64,000 bases of DNA from an uncultured Alphaproteobacteria bacterium (GTDB lineage Bacteria > Pseudomonadota > Alphaproteobacteria > Rs-D84), in NCBI GenBank assembly GCA_947367055.1, contig CANBCI010000001.1, positions 1 through 64,000 of the forward strand. Direction: 5' to 3'. Made by a program: the position numbers and the translations under genes. Positions 1 through 8,881 of this stretch are shown here, piece by piece (position 1 is the stretch's first letter; every line of letters begins with the position of its first letter). The notes below the pieces were generated by a model that was not told where the DNA came from, searched no databases, and saw only the letters and a program-made list of their open reading frames with translations.

Positions 1-1
1 T

Positions 2-1339
2 CTACAATCCGATGATCGTTGCGGCAAAGATTATAATAATTGTATCGGATTGGATTTAGAGGCGGTATCCAATATGTGCCCCATCGAAAAACTGGTTTCA
101 TGCCAAAAGAACGGCGACACACAAAGCATGGCCGAGATAGACAATATTATTCAAGGAATTTTCTTTGGGTTGGACAATGCGCTGTTAACGCAGTGCCAGT
201 CAATCGTGACGGAAAAAATGCTTGATTTGTGCGGTGACACGCAATCATGCGAAATGGCATTTGCCAATGATGACTTAATCGGAACGGAAAGTTTGGTGAG
301 TTACAAGGATAACAAGGGCGACTTTATAATCGAAGGTCTGATTTCATTCGGCAATGTAAAGATTAAACAGAAAACAAAATCCGACTCTTCAGACGACGCC
401 GATGGTGACGGCTACTCCGAAGTCAATTTGAGCAATTATAAAATTGACATAAATGATTATGAAGATCACTTAAACACAAAAGATGCGACAGCTGCGCGTG
501 TTGTTTCCGCACTGCAGTCAACGTCAAATAAAATCAATCAGAAAATAACTATTTTGGCCAATGATCCGCAAATATCAATGTGCGTGAACGGCCGCGATCT
601 GACACGCATCACACATAGCCCATCAGATGATCGGCAACGGACAAAGGGACGCTTTCCGCACCTGTTGGATGCTTCAATCATGGCAATTATAAATTCCGGG
701 TTGGAACAGGCGAACAGAAATTATTCACAAAAGTATAACAAAATGGTGGCGGACGCAATTGAAGAACAAAACGACCAGATGAAAGCGGCCTTGTGCGCTG
801 CCATGGCGATGAATCCGGACAGCCTCTTGGAATGTATTGAAGAAGACGATGAAGGAAATTGTACCGGCGGATACAAGCAAGCCAATCCGTTCGCCAATTT
901 GTTTGGCGACAGCGTCGCAGGTATCAGCAGCACAAACAATGACCTGTACACCGTTCGCATGGTAATTGACGGGGCCTCTATTTCAGAGCAAACAAATGCG
1001 GTCACACGCGGACAAGGCGAATTTATTCAGACCGACCAATTCGGAAACATGCTGGGGCGTGTAGAGATTTCATCATCTTATTCGCCGCAAACCAATACAT
1101 GTACGTTAACAACAACTACGATAAATTGTGATGAAACTGAACAAGTAAAAACAACGGATACAATGTACGTCGGCAAAGCCAAGGGAACATCTGACAGAGA
1201 CGCCGCATTAGGCTTTGGCGGATTACAGGTAACCGGCCGAAAGATAAAGCGCGTAACGATAACATCGGAAAAGTTCCAAGGAATTTCATGTAAAAAGTTT
1301 AGTGAACCGGTGGTCACATCAAATGGGATAAAAATGTAA
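2..1339 (+). CDS. C-terminal part of an unrecognised Cys-containing protein (5' truncated by window)
   Basis: The reading frame is open from base 2 to the TAA at 1339, so the gene starts before the window; a TTG at 50 or ATG at 74 is probably internal. About 445 residues are visible. They include scattered cysteines, several in pairs 8-11 residues apart, an Asp/Ser-rich acidic stretch near residues 125-150, and a Thr-rich region near residue 365. No transmembrane segment or catalytic motif is seen. The many cysteines and polar composition suggest an exported or envelope protein, but I recognise no family. It ends at a bidirectional terminator shared with rplQ, which converges from the other strand. 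Confidence 0.7.
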   Translation, partial: LQSDDRCGKDYNNCIGLDLEAVSNMCPIEKLVSCQKNGDTQSMAEIDNIIQGIFFGLDNALLTQCQSIVTEKMLDLCGDTQSCEMAFANDDLIGTESLVSYKDNKGDFIIEGLISFGNVKIKQKTKSDSSDDADGDGYSEVNLSNYKIDINDYEDHLNTKDATAARVVSALQSTSNKINQKITILANDPQISMCVNGRDLTRITHSPSDDRQRTKGRFPHLLDASIMAIINSGLEQANRNYSQKYNKMVADAIEEQNDQMKAALCAAMAMNPDSLLECIEEDDEGNCTGGYKQANPFANLFGDSVAGISSTNNDLYTVRMVIDGASISEQTNAVTRGQGEFIQTDQFGNMLGRVEISSSYSPQTNTCTLTTTTINCDETEQVKTTDTMYVGKAKGTSDRDAALGFGGLQVTGRKIKRVTITSEKFQGISCKKFSEPVVTSNGIKM

Positions 1340-1359
1340 ACGCATTCATTATAAAAACA

Positions 1360-1390
1360 AACAAGCGCCCGTTTTGGGCGCTTGTTAATT
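1360..1390. terminator. Bidirectional intrinsic terminator
   Basis: A perfect 11-bp inverted repeat (AACAAGCGCCC at 1360 and GGGCGCTTGTT at 1376) has A/T-rich flanks on both sides. It sits between the convergent partial gene and rplQ and can end both transcripts. Confidence 0.85.
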
Positions 1391-1406
1391 AAATATAAAT
1401 CGGTGT

Positions 1407-1970
1407 TTATTTACCGGTTGCACGACGTTTTACCGCAACTTCTTTTTTCGCGGTTGTCGCCTTTGCAGATTTCGGCGCATCTTTCGCAACCTTTGGCGCG
1501 GCGGTTTTGGCGGCCTTTGGTGCCTTTTCCGCAGCTGCTTTTTCTGCGTCTGTCGCGGTTGCTTTGTCAGCATCTGCGGCAACAGTTTTTGCCTTTTTCG
1601 CGTTCACATCGCGATCAACCAATTCAATAATTGCCATCGGCGCGGCGTCACCGTAACGGAAACCAGCCTTTAACACACGGGTATAGCCACCCGGACGTTT
1701 GGCATAACGCGGGCCTAAAACCGTGAATAATTTTTTAACGGTTTCACCACTGTTGTTGCCCAGTTCGGACGCCGTCAAGCGACGATTGGCAACCGTGTCA
1801 ACCTTGGCGCGTGTAATCAGTTTTTCAACAACACTGCGCAGGTCTTTTGCCTTGGGCAATGTGGTTTTAATCTGTTCTTTTTCAATCAAGTTCTTTGCCA
1901 AACCGATGAACAAAGCCTTGCGTGCGTTTGTGTCGCGATTGAAAGTGCGACCTGCTTTTGCGTGTCTCAT
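1407..1970 (-). CDS. rplQ: 50S ribosomal protein L17
   Basis: This is a 187-residue L17, a large-subunit protein near the exit tunnel. The N-terminus ([13 protein letters not shown]) and the '[13 protein letters not shown]' and '[10 protein letters not shown]' regions are typical. The core ends near residue 125 and is followed by a 60-residue Ala/Lys-rich low-complexity tail, longer than in most bacteria and probably disordered and RNA-binding. A GGAG ribosome site precedes the ATG at 1970. It is the last gene of the alpha operon, after rpoA. Confidence 0.97.
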   Translation of the reverse strand: MRHAKAGRTFNRDTNARKALFIGLAKNLIEKEQIKTTLPKAKDLRSVVEKLITRAKVDTVANRRLTASELGNNSGETVKKLFTVLGPRYAKRPGGYTRVLKAGFRYGDAAPMAIIELVDRDVNAKKAKTVAADADKATATDAEKAAAEKAPKAAKTAAPKVAKDAPKSAKATTAKKEVAVKRRATGK

Positions 1971-2091
1971 TGATTACTCCTTTTTGTTTCCGCCCCGGAA
2001 CCCGGGGATTTTTTGAGACGCCACGACCTAAAATTTCTTTCAGAACCGTGGAATTAAATTACAAATAACCCTCGGGGCGTTGCCCCAAGAA

Positions 2092-3120
2092 TTATTTGTA
2101 GGGATCTTCATATTTCTTGGCCAATTCGGCAATATTTTCCGGCGGCCATCCCGGGACATCCATGCCCAGCCCCAGGCCCATCGCTTCCAATTGAACTTTG
2201 ATTTCGTTCAAAGATTTGCGGCCAAAGTTCGGGGTTTTCAGCATATCTGCCTCGGTCTTTTGAACCAATTCGCCCAGCCAGTTGATTTTGTCATTTTTCA
2301 GGCAGTTGTTTGCACGAACAGACAATTCCAGTTCATCAACATGCTTTAGCAATTTCGGATCAAACGGCAGTGCATCCTTGGCCTTTTCTTCTTCGGTCGG
2401 AACGTTTACCTGTGCCGGATCTTCAAAATTGATAAATACAACCAACTGGTCTGTCAGAATGCGCGCAGCCAGGGCAATCGCATCTTCGGGATTGATGGCG
2501 CCATTTGTTTTGACCGTCAATTCCAGTTTGTCATAGTCCGTCGATTGTCCCACACGGGTTTCTGAAACTGCACTGGCCACATTCAAAATCGGCGAGAATA
2601 TGGAATCAACCGGAATAACACCCAGCGGCAACCCGTCCGCATGTGCAGATGCCGGCACATAACCACGACCAGTTGACAGTGTGATTTCCATATCCAGATT
2701 TGCGTCTTTATCCAATGTGCAGATTTCGACGTCTTTGTTCATAACCTCTACCCCGCCGGCGGTTTCAATCATGCCTGCGGTGACGACGGCCGGGCCCTTT
2801 ACTTTCAGGTAAGCCTTGTGCTGGCCTTCGTTAATAGCCTTGAAATAAACGCCCTTTAAATTCAAAATAATATCGGTGACATCTTCACGAACGCCGGGAA
2901 TGCTGGAAAATTCATGTTGAACGCCGTCAATTTTAATATAAATCGGTGCGCATCCCTGCAGCGATGAAAGCAGAACGCGACGCAACGCGGTCCCAAGTGT
3001 CAGACCATATCCCTTTTCCAGAGGTTCGGCAACCAATGTTGCAATATTCGGATTTTTTTCATCAACCTTGATATTCAGCTTTTTCGGCTTAATCAAAGTC
3101 ATCCAGTTTTTTTCAATCAT
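2092..3120 (-). CDS. rpoA: DNA-directed RNA polymerase subunit alpha
   Basis: The 342-residue alpha subunit has both domains: the N-terminal assembly domain (residues 10-235, with the '[20 protein letters not shown]' region) and the C-terminal DNA-binding domain (about 260-330, '[19 protein letters not shown]'). The start at 3120 follows AGGA; a second ATG six codons in is possible. It is 121 bp upstream of rplQ. In most proteobacteria rpoA lies directly after rpsK or rpsD. Here three unrelated genes separate it from rpsK, and it has its own promoter at 3193-3221. Confidence 0.98.
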   Translation of the reverse strand: MIEKNWMTLIKPKKLNIKVDEKNPNIATLVAEPLEKGYGLTLGTALRRVLLSSLQGCAPIYIKIDGVQHEFSSIPGVREDVTDIILNLKGVYFKAINEGQHKAYLKVKGPAVVTAGMIETAGGVEVMNKDVEICTLDKDANLDMEITLSTGRGYVPASAHADGLPLGVIPVDSIFSPILNVASAVSETRVGQSTDYDKLELTVKTNGAINPEDAIALAARILTDQLVVFINFEDPAQVNVPTEEEKAKDALPFDPKLLKHVDELELSVRANNCLKNDKINWLGELVQKTEADMLKTPNFGRKSLNEIKVQLEAMGLGLGMDVPGWPPENIAELAKKYEDPYK

Positions 3121-3192
3121 GAATTATCCTTTCGGCTTAGTTTATTATTTTCACCAGTTAAGGCACGCACATAACCCTATGCGCGTTATGGG

Positions 3193-3221
3193 ATTTTATA
3201 TCACGGGATACGAAAAGTCAA
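3193..3221 (-). promoter_or_regulatory. Sigma-70-type promoter for rpoA-rplQ
   Basis: On the minus strand TTGACT (3216-3221) and TAAAAT (3193-3198) are separated by exactly 17 bp, placing the start near 3186, about 65 nt before rpoA. This supports independent transcription of rpoA-rplQ after separation from rpsK. Confidence 0.7.
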
Positions 3222-3316
3222 ACAAAAGTTCAAAAATTTATGCAAAAAATCAGGCAGTTGCATGATTTTCTTTTAGTTTACGGTTCCATTGCATGCCGAC
3301 ACACGGCGCGCAAATA

Positions 3317-3994
3317 TTACCGTATGCGACCTGCGAACAGCTCCTGCCAGAAATCAAGTCTAAACATAGCGTCGTGCGCAAACCAGCTAGCCCCACGACC
3401 GGCCGCTAATTCCATGTCAACATCGCGGTAGGGCATACCAATCCAAGCTTCGCTATTCCACAATTCCAATTTACCGATCTTTTTATTTCTTATAATCATG
3501 TTTCCAACTATGCATTTTCCATTCTTGTCAAACTTTACATGTTTATTTGCATGTGTCCATTCACACCAGCCTGGCCAATCCGATTCCGATACTAGCATAG
3601 TCACTTGAGCCACCAGTTCAAAATCTGGGAACTCCTTATCTATCAACTCTTTTAATTTTTCAGAATTCTTTGTATCGTTATTATCCCAATCTACTTCAAC
3701 ACCATTGTATTTCTTGGTTAATAATGTTCTGTTTTCATTATTATATACGCATACTTTCTTATAATTCGCACCGAATAAACGTTTTAGCGATGATATGTTT
3801 AATTGTTCTTTTTCCGCCGTTACCAACGCGGTCGTTGCCATTGCCTGCAGAGGCGCTTTTTTACTCTTTACTACATGGACACGCGACAAAATCTGCTGTA
3901 ACTGTTTCAGGTGATCGGACATTAAATCAAAGTCCGTCTGGGACATTTCATAGTGAACACCACGAACAACTTTATCTTTATTTTTAGCAAACAC
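3317..3994 (-). CDS. Hypothetical protein with one copy of an unrecognised ~120-residue domain
   Basis: This 225-residue protein has no signal peptide or membrane segment, so it is probably cytosolic. A short N-terminal helix and a spacer lead to a domain (about residues 65-190) starting 'LKRLFGANYKKVCVYN' and containing 'LTKKYNGVE', a central 'ELVAQVTM' strand and 'NMIIRNKKIGKLELWN'. The same domain occurs twice in the protein at 37247-38491 and perhaps, diverged, in the one at 51066-51635. The start is GTG at 3994, with AAGGA 9 nt before it; an ATG at codon 17 is an alternative. The gene is AT-rich compared with the ribosomal genes on both sides. Function unknown. Confidence 0.8.
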   Translation of the reverse strand: MFAKNKDKVVRGVHYEMSQTDFDLMSDHLKQLQQILSRVHVVKSKKAPLQAMATTALVTAEKEQLNISSLKRLFGANYKKVCVYNNENRTLLTKKYNGVEVDWDNNDTKNSEKLKELIDKEFPDFELVAQVTMLVSESDWPGWCEWTHANKHVKFDKNGKCIVGNMIIRNKKIGKLELWNSEAWIGMPYRDVDMELAAGRGASWFAHDAMFRLDFWQELFAGRIR

Positions 3995-4025
3995 GAACCA
4001 TTTCCTTTATTCTATTGACAAACAA

Positions 4026-4054
4026 AATATAGAACTATTTTTATATTTTGTCAA
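4026..4054 (-). promoter_or_regulatory. Near-consensus sigma-70 promoter
   Basis: On the minus strand TTGACA (4049-4054) and TATATT (4026-4031) have a 17-bp spacer. It lies about 30 bp upstream of the GTG start at 3994. The region is an imperfect dyad (AAAATATA and TATATTTT arms), a possible operator. Confidence 0.75.
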
Positions 4055-4159
4055 CTTTTATCATAAAAAATAATTTCAATTATTTTAAATAAGCGAAAAA
4101 TATTTTGTAGTGGTATGAATCACCCGGCCCTAATTATATGCGTCGGCAATATGTCAAAC

Positions 4160-4211
4160 CCTGATAATGATATGCAGCAATCCGAACACCAAATACCAGT
4201 ATCACGACCAA
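4160..4211. repeat. 52-bp exact copy of the 5' end of the neighbouring hydrolase gene
   Basis: Bases 4160-4211 are identical to 6302-6353, which encode residues near the N-terminus of the alpha/beta hydrolase. Similarity continues weakly after a short indel. The copy is non-coding here, between the Cys-rich gene and the gene at 3317. It looks like debris from a duplication or recombination that built this insert. Confidence 0.9.
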
Positions 4212-4247
4212 AAAGCAAAACAAAAGCTCAAATGTACTATTATTCAA

Positions 4248-5267
4248 TTATTCGGAATAATAACAAGGTGACACAAAAGAATATGTACCCGTTCCGTCAG
4301 AAACAGTTTGCGCCGACGGGACGTAACATTGTGATTTTTGCGTGGCGCCCGCGCTGGATGTCTGTTTTCCGGTCACACTATCAACCGGGCATGCATTGCA
4401 TGAATTGGCCGCTGTGCCGTAATAACCCGACTTGCAAACGCATTTTCCTGTACTGCTACTTTTAGTTGCATTACCACACCCGGTGCCATTACATGATGTA
4501 GTCGCATACTTTAACGGGCACCCATACAGAATTACACCGTAACAATTGCTGCCAGATTGTAGCGTGACCGGCGACACATACCAACAATCGGATGCACACG
4601 TACCGCAATTTGCCGTTGATGGCAATGCAGTCGGAGCCCTAGTTGCCCCTGTCCAAGAATTGGCATTCCATGCCTTGTAATACTTTTTTGATCCTGATGT
4701 ATAAATGGCATTTGCCGCCGTACATGGAGAATTGCCGCTTGAAAATGTTGCACCGGAATCAGTGGAATGCGCCGCGGTATCACATGCATAACATTGTGTC
4801 GACGATGTGGGTTTTGAAATAGAACCATAACCAGATGCACATTCGTATGCTGTGACTTTTGCAGCACAGAAAGATTTTAATGTCGTTGGACTGGTTGCAG
4901 TCACAGACGAAAAGCATGACGCAGTGCTTGTTGAAGAATATGAAACTGTGCTTAAATGCGTACTGGAATTAATCCTGCTGTTTTTGGTACAGGCCGAATC
5001 ACTGCATACGCAGTGCGGCGCGGTTGAACTTGGTATCGTCAAACCTGTTCCACCACATGCCAGGCACCTGCATTTGTTTGAATAACTGATCCCGTCCAAA
5101 ACAACAGTTCCGCATGTTGTCGCCCCACCGCCACAATATGTCGTCGCATATGCGGCGCATGCCGTACTGACCGTGCCCGTTGTGCAACTAACCAGGCCAG
5201 ACGATGAAATCGCAAACACATTGCCATACAAAAGCATCATAGAAACAAACACAAAAAATTTTCTCAT
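4248..5267 (-). CDS. Secreted cysteine-rich repeat protein
   Basis: This 339-residue protein has a clear signal peptide (about residues 1-19, 'MMLLYGNVFA'). The mature part is rich in Cys, Ser, Thr and Gly, with repeated units of the form C-x2-C-x(4-6)-G-x(0-4)-C, resembling EGF-like or 'growth factor receptor' cysteine modules. The C-terminus ('GTYSFVSPCYYSE') matches the end of the protein at 53920-54531, and both genes follow the same kind of structured leader RNA. It is probably a cell-surface or periplasmic protein stabilised by disulfides. The ATG at 5267 follows GGGGG. The binding target is unknown. Confidence 0.85.
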   Translation of the reverse strand: MRKFFVFVSMMLLYGNVFAISSSGLVSCTTGTVSTACAAYATTYCGGGATTCGTVVLDGISYSNKCRCLACGGTGLTIPSSTAPHCVCSDSACTKNSRINSSTHLSTVSYSSTSTASCFSSVTATSPTTLKSFCAAKVTAYECASGYGSISKPTSSTQCYACDTAAHSTDSGATFSSGNSPCTAANAIYTSGSKKYYKAWNANSWTGATRAPTALPSTANCGTCASDCWYVSPVTLQSGSNCYGVILYGCPLKYATTSCNGTGCGNATKSSSTGKCVCKSGYYGTAANSCNACPVDSVTGKQTSSAGATQKSQCYVPSAQTVSDGTGTYSFVSPCYYSE

Positions 5268-5290
5268 TATTACCCCCGAAAAAAGTCTTT

Positions 5291-5508
5291 ATAAAACCAC
5301 CATTTTTCAGGTGGCCAGGAGGTTGAGAACAATCATAGGAATTGTGCCGCGTATTTTATATTCCGCGCGCCCTCCTGAGCCACATATTGGTTCAGGAGTT
5401 TGTTTTTCGTCGTAATACAAAAACAGCGCGATATAATGCGCGCCCCGAATTTTATTCCGACGCCTATGAACGGGTTCTCACACCCCGCCACGGGAACCCC
5501 CCGTGACA
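5291..5508 (-). ncRNA. Structured leader RNA, copy A (pseudoknot plus terminator)
   Basis: This is a predicted minus-strand RNA starting near 5508. A long-range helix pairs TGAGAAC (plus-strand 5474-5480) with GTTCTCA (5324-5330). A pseudoknot pairs CAGGAGG (5371-5377) with CCTCCTG (5316-5322), directly after the helix 3' strand. Inner stems include CGTCG/CGACG (5408-5412 with 5458-5462). The RNA ends in the hairpin CCACC/GGTGG (5297-5314) followed by a T-rich stretch, about 25 nt before the ribosome site of the Cys-rich gene. Copy B at 54556-54763 has the same plan with covarying stems. Function is inferred: attenuator, riboswitch or terminated small RNA. Confidence 0.75.
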
Positions 5509-5514
5509 AACTAA

Positions 5515-5543
5515 ATTATATCAACATGGCAAATATGTTGCAA
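5515..5543 (-). promoter_or_regulatory. Promoter of leader RNA A
   Basis: On the minus strand TTGCAA (5538-5543) and TATAAT (5515-5520) are 17 bp apart, with an extended -10 TG. The predicted start near 5508 coincides with the 5' edge of the structured RNA. Confidence 0.75.
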
Positions 5544-5570
5544 CAAAAAATCCCCGCCAAATAACTGAAT

Positions 5571-6386
5571 TTATTTAACGTTTCCCTTTAACCAATCTAT
5601 AATCAAATTGTAGGAATTAGATTGGTATAACTTATGCGTACCGCCCGGAATCAAAATAAATTTTTTGACATCTGCGGGCGATGCGTCATATACCGCCGCT
5701 CCATGTGAAAATGGTATAATCTTGTCCGCGTCACCATGCAAAATTAGTGTCGGCACATCATCAATGGCCATAACATTTTGCAAAGTGTTCATATCGTACT
5801 TCAAAAGCCATTTTGCAAATGGAATAAATCTGTATCTATGCCGAGCCACTGACGCCAAGTCTGTAAATGGCGATTCTAAAATCAATGCGGTCGGCCTATG
5901 CCCGATATTAGCAAATTCCGCAGAAGTTGCACATCCCATGGAATATCCATGCACCACTATATTTTCGTGTCCCTGTGATTTTAAAAATTGCCAACCCGCA
6001 TCAATATCATTTATAAACCCCGGTTCGGAAAAACGTCCGGGATTCCCGCCAAAACCACGATACTCTGTCATGTAAACGGGAAAATTTGCATCTATATACG
6101 GCTGTAAAATAAACGCCAGTTTATAAACATCGTACGCATTTCCATGATTCCATAAAATCGCGGGCTTTGATTTATCACCAGAAAAATAGAGTGCGTGTAA
6201 ATTCAAACCATCACGGGTTTTGACCTGCACCGTTTGGAATTGCGGCGGTATTGGTTGTATACTTTCATCCGCTGATTCATTTGGAAAAAATATCAGCCTA
6301 TCCTGATAATGATATGCAGCAATCCGAACACCAAATACCAGTATCACGACCAATACAAAAAGCAACAGGTATTTTATATATTTCAT
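5571..6386 (-). CDS. Membrane-anchored alpha/beta hydrolase (BEM46/ABHD13-like)
   Basis: This 271-residue protein starts with one transmembrane segment (residues 4-24), followed by an alpha/beta-hydrolase fold facing the periplasm. Visible elements are the oxyanion-type 'LWNHGNAYD' (about 77-85), the nucleophile elbow GYSMG (about 145-149), an acid in 'LHGDADKI' and a late His in 'GGTHKLY'. The family contains esterases and acyl hydrolases, mostly with unknown substrate. It is in the block inserted between rpsK and rpoA. Its 5' end is partly duplicated at 4160-4211. Confidence 0.85.
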   Translation of the reverse strand: MKYIKYLLLFVLVVILVFGVRIAAYHYQDRLIFFPNESADESIQPIPPQFQTVQVKTRDGLNLHALYFSGDKSKPAILWNHGNAYDVYKLAFILQPYIDANFPVYMTEYRGFGGNPGRFSEPGFINDIDAGWQFLKSQGHENIVVHGYSMGCATSAEFANIGHRPTALILESPFTDLASVARHRYRFIPFAKWLLKYDMNTLQNVMAIDDVPTLILHGDADKIIPFSHGAAVYDASPADVKKFILIPGGTHKLYQSNSYNLIIDWLKGNVK

Positions 6387-6418
6387 AACATTCTGTTTTT
6401 AGTCATACGACAAATAAA

Positions 6419-6446
6419 CATAAATCCGCCATACGGCGGATTTATA
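6419..6446 (-). terminator. Intrinsic terminator after rpsK
   Basis: An inverted repeat (AAATCCGCC / GGCGGATTT) lies just downstream of rpsK and is followed on the minus strand by a weak T-rich tract. It would separate the spc/alpha transcript from the inserted genes. Confidence 0.65.
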
Positions 6447-6460
6447 TAATCGCGATAATA

Positions 6461-6844
6461 TTACACGCGGCGCACTTTCTTTGGACGGCAACCGTTGTGC
6501 GGAACACGTGTGGTATCCGTAATGGACTGCACAATCAGGCCGGCATTCGCCAAACCGCGCACGGCGGATTCACGACCCTGGCCGATACCACGCATCAGAA
6601 CATCAACCGTTTTCATACCCATTTCCGCAACTTTTTTGCCGACGGCATCTGCAACAATCGTTGCGGCATACGGTGTGGATTTCTTTGCACCCTTAAAATT
6701 ATTCGCACCAGCCGTCGCCCATGTCAAAACCGCACCCGACTGATCCGTGATTGTGATACGTGTATTATTGTTTGTCGCAACAACATGCGCAATGCCATGC
6801 GATACTTTTTTTACAACTTTCTTTTTTGCTTTTGTAACAGCCAT
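6461..6844 (-). CDS. rpsK: 30S ribosomal protein S11
   Basis: This 127-residue S11 is a platform protein that contacts the mRNA exit region. The conserved stretch 'NNTRITITDQSGAVLTWATAG' and the C-terminal 'PHNGCRPKKVRRV' are present. The N-terminus is lysine-rich. It follows rpsM after a 170-bp gap that carries a hairpin. Normally rpoA would follow; here a terminator and three foreign genes intervene. Confidence 0.98.
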   Translation of the reverse strand: MAVTKAKKKVVKKVSHGIAHVVATNNNTRITITDQSGAVLTWATAGANNFKGAKKSTPYAATIVADAVGKKVAEMGMKTVDVLMRGIGQGRESAVRGLANAGLIVQSITDTTRVPHNGCRPKKVRRV

Positions 6845-7014
6845 TATTTCAACCTTTTTTAGATGTCTTCAATTAACTATCGTGTTAATCTCTACCTTTG
6901 TTTCTTTTTGAAAATTTAAGATGATGTTGCAAATGTGGATTGGTGGGCGACGGAAGTGTACAAATGACACATTACCAAAGCCCAACGGCCACAAATGCGG
7001 CATCAAATTAAATT

Positions 7015-7392
7015 TTACTTACCCTTGGTGGCGGAACCCGCAACAACAATACGTTTTCCCTTGCGGGTACGTGCATTGGTCTGGGTACGCTGACCGCGAA
7101 CCGGCAAACGGTTACGGTGACGAATACCGCGATATGCCTTCAAATCCTGAAGACGTTTGATATTCATCGCGACTTCGCGGCGGACATCACCTTCCACCTT
7201 GAAATTCTGTTCGATATAGTTCGAAATTTTAACAACATCCGCGTCCGTCAAATCCTTTGCGCGCAGCCCGTCTTTCAATTTCAGGGCTTCACAAATCTGG
7301 GCGGCCTTGGCCGGCCCGATACCGTGAATATACTGCAACGCGATTTCAATGCGTTTTTCCGTCGGAATGTTAACACCTGCTATACGTGCCAT
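7015..7392 (-). CDS. rpsM: 30S ribosomal protein S13
   Basis: This 125-residue S13 is a head protein contacting the P-site tRNA and the large subunit. It has the typical start '[25 protein letters not shown]' and the C-terminal '[16 protein letters not shown]'. It follows secY; neither adk nor rpmJ is found in the 160-bp secY-rpsM gap, although they often occur there in other bacteria. Confidence 0.98.
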   Translation of the reverse strand: MARIAGVNIPTEKRIEIALQYIHGIGPAKAAQICEALKLKDGLRAKDLTDADVVKISNYIEQNFKVEGDVRREVAMNIKRLQDLKAYRGIRHRNRLPVRGQRTQTNARTRKGKRIVVAGSATKGK

Positions 7393-7554
7393 CTTTTACT
7401 TTCCTTTTTATTTACTGCGTGCGCATTTCTGCGCCCGGTGTTTTTCCCAAAAATCTGCCGTCAGATTTCCGGGCTATTTTATTCTGCCGCATAATTTTAT
7501 ACTAAATGCGACAAAAGTCAAATCTTGTTTTGCCCTTTGCGATTATTATAAAAA

Positions 7555-8874
7555 CTAACCGCGGAAGCGACCCTTCTTTGGCGTCTTGGCAACAACGCCG
7601 CCGTATTGTTTCGCAACCAGATATGATTGCGCCTGGGTCATTGTGTCCAGGACAACACCCGCCACAATCAGAACGCTGGTCCCGCCGATTGTCAACGGCA
7701 TTCCGAAATGCGTATTCAGAATAATCGGCAACACGCAAACCACGACCAGGTATGCGACACCAATCGCCGTTGTGCGCGACACAACAGAATCCAGGTAATG
7801 GATTGTCTGTTCCCCTGGACGCACGCCCGGGATATAGCCGCCCGCATTTTTCAGATTTGTACTGGTTTCTTCGGAATTAAATATGACCGCCGTTTGAAAA
7901 TACGCAAAAAACGCAATCAACACGGTATACAATGCGATATACGACCATGTGCCGTACGAAAAGAAACCAATTACATTTTGAACAAACAGGTTCTCGCTTT
8001 GCACAAAGCGCTGCACAAACGCCGGCAGCATCATGATACTTGCCGCAAATACGGGGCCCATAACACCCGACATGTTTATCTTTAACGGCAGGTACGACGC
8101 ATTCGTATTCATTACACCATTTGCCATAACCTGACGCGGGTACAAAATCTGAATACGGCGCTGTGCCTGTTCAAAGAATGCAATCAATGCAATAATGCCG
8201 ATGACAAATGCGACAACCAAGGCAATCATTGCCGGCGACACCTGCCCCACAGACCCCAGCGAGAACAATTGCGCCACACCACTTGGAATCTGGGCAATAA
8301 TTCCGGCAAAGATTAGAAGGGATGCACCCTGCCCCAAACCACGCGCGGTAATTTGCTCGGCCAGCCACATTACAAATACGGTTCCGCCCACCAACGCGAT
8401 AATTGCGGACAATTCAAATGCAAAGCCCGGATTTACCACCGCGGCAACACCATTTACCGGCGCCATGGATTCCAAACCGCGCACAACGGCCCAACCCTGA
8501 ACCACCGCCAAAAATACCGCCAAATAACGCGTGTACTGATTGATTTTAATACGGCCAGATTCCCCTTCTTTGCGCAGTTCGTTCAAAGACTTGCTGGTTG
8601 CCGTCAACAACTGCAATACAATTGACGCAGAAATATACGGGAATATATTCAACGCCAGCACGGACATACGCGAAAGCGAACCGCCCGAAAACATATCGAA
8701 CATGCCCATCATGCCGCTGCCTTCGCCGCTAAACAAATGCAAAACGGCCGACGCATTAACGCCCGGCAACGGAATAAACGAACCGATACGATATACAATC
8801 AACGCACCCAATGTGAACATAATGCGCTTTTGCAAATCGGTCATGTTTCCAAAAAAGTTTTTTATGAATTTCAT
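7555..8874 (-). CDS. secY: Protein translocase subunit SecY
   Basis: SecY is the channel subunit of the Sec translocase in the inner membrane, with about ten transmembrane helices. Conserved landmarks are 'LGALIVYRIGSFIPLPGVN' near the N-terminus, 'GQGASLLIFAGI' in the middle and 'GGYIPGVRPGEQT' near the C-terminus. I choose the ATG at 8874 (MKFIKNFFGN, 439 residues). The in-frame ATG at 8907 lies inside a strong hairpin and would add eleven atypical residues. No Shine-Dalgarno sequence precedes either start, so translation may depend on the leader structure. Confidence 0.95.
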   Translation of the reverse strand: MKFIKNFFGNMTDLQKRIMFTLGALIVYRIGSFIPLPGVNASAVLHLFSGEGSGMMGMFDMFSGGSLSRMSVLALNIFPYISASIVLQLLTATSKSLNELRKEGESGRIKINQYTRYLAVFLAVVQGWAVVRGLESMAPVNGVAAVVNPGFAFELSAIIALVGGTVFVMWLAEQITARGLGQGASLLIFAGIIAQIPSGVAQLFSLGSVGQVSPAMIALVVAFVIGIIALIAFFEQAQRRIQILYPRQVMANGVMNTNASYLPLKINMSGVMGPVFAASIMMLPAFVQRFVQSENLFVQNVIGFFSYGTWSYIALYTVLIAFFAYFQTAVIFNSEETSTNLKNAGGYIPGVRPGEQTIHYLDSVVSRTTAIGVAYLVVVCVLPIILNTHFGMPLTIGGTSVLIVAGVVLDTMTQAQSYLVAKQYGGVVAKTPKKGRFRG

Positions 8875-8881
8875 GCGTATT

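Noticed and set aside
4115-4465. 116-residue plus-strand ORF between the gene at 3317 and the Cys-rich gene
   Set aside because: It starts in the duplicated hydrolase fragment and then runs antisense over the end of the Cys-rich gene; no ribosome site.
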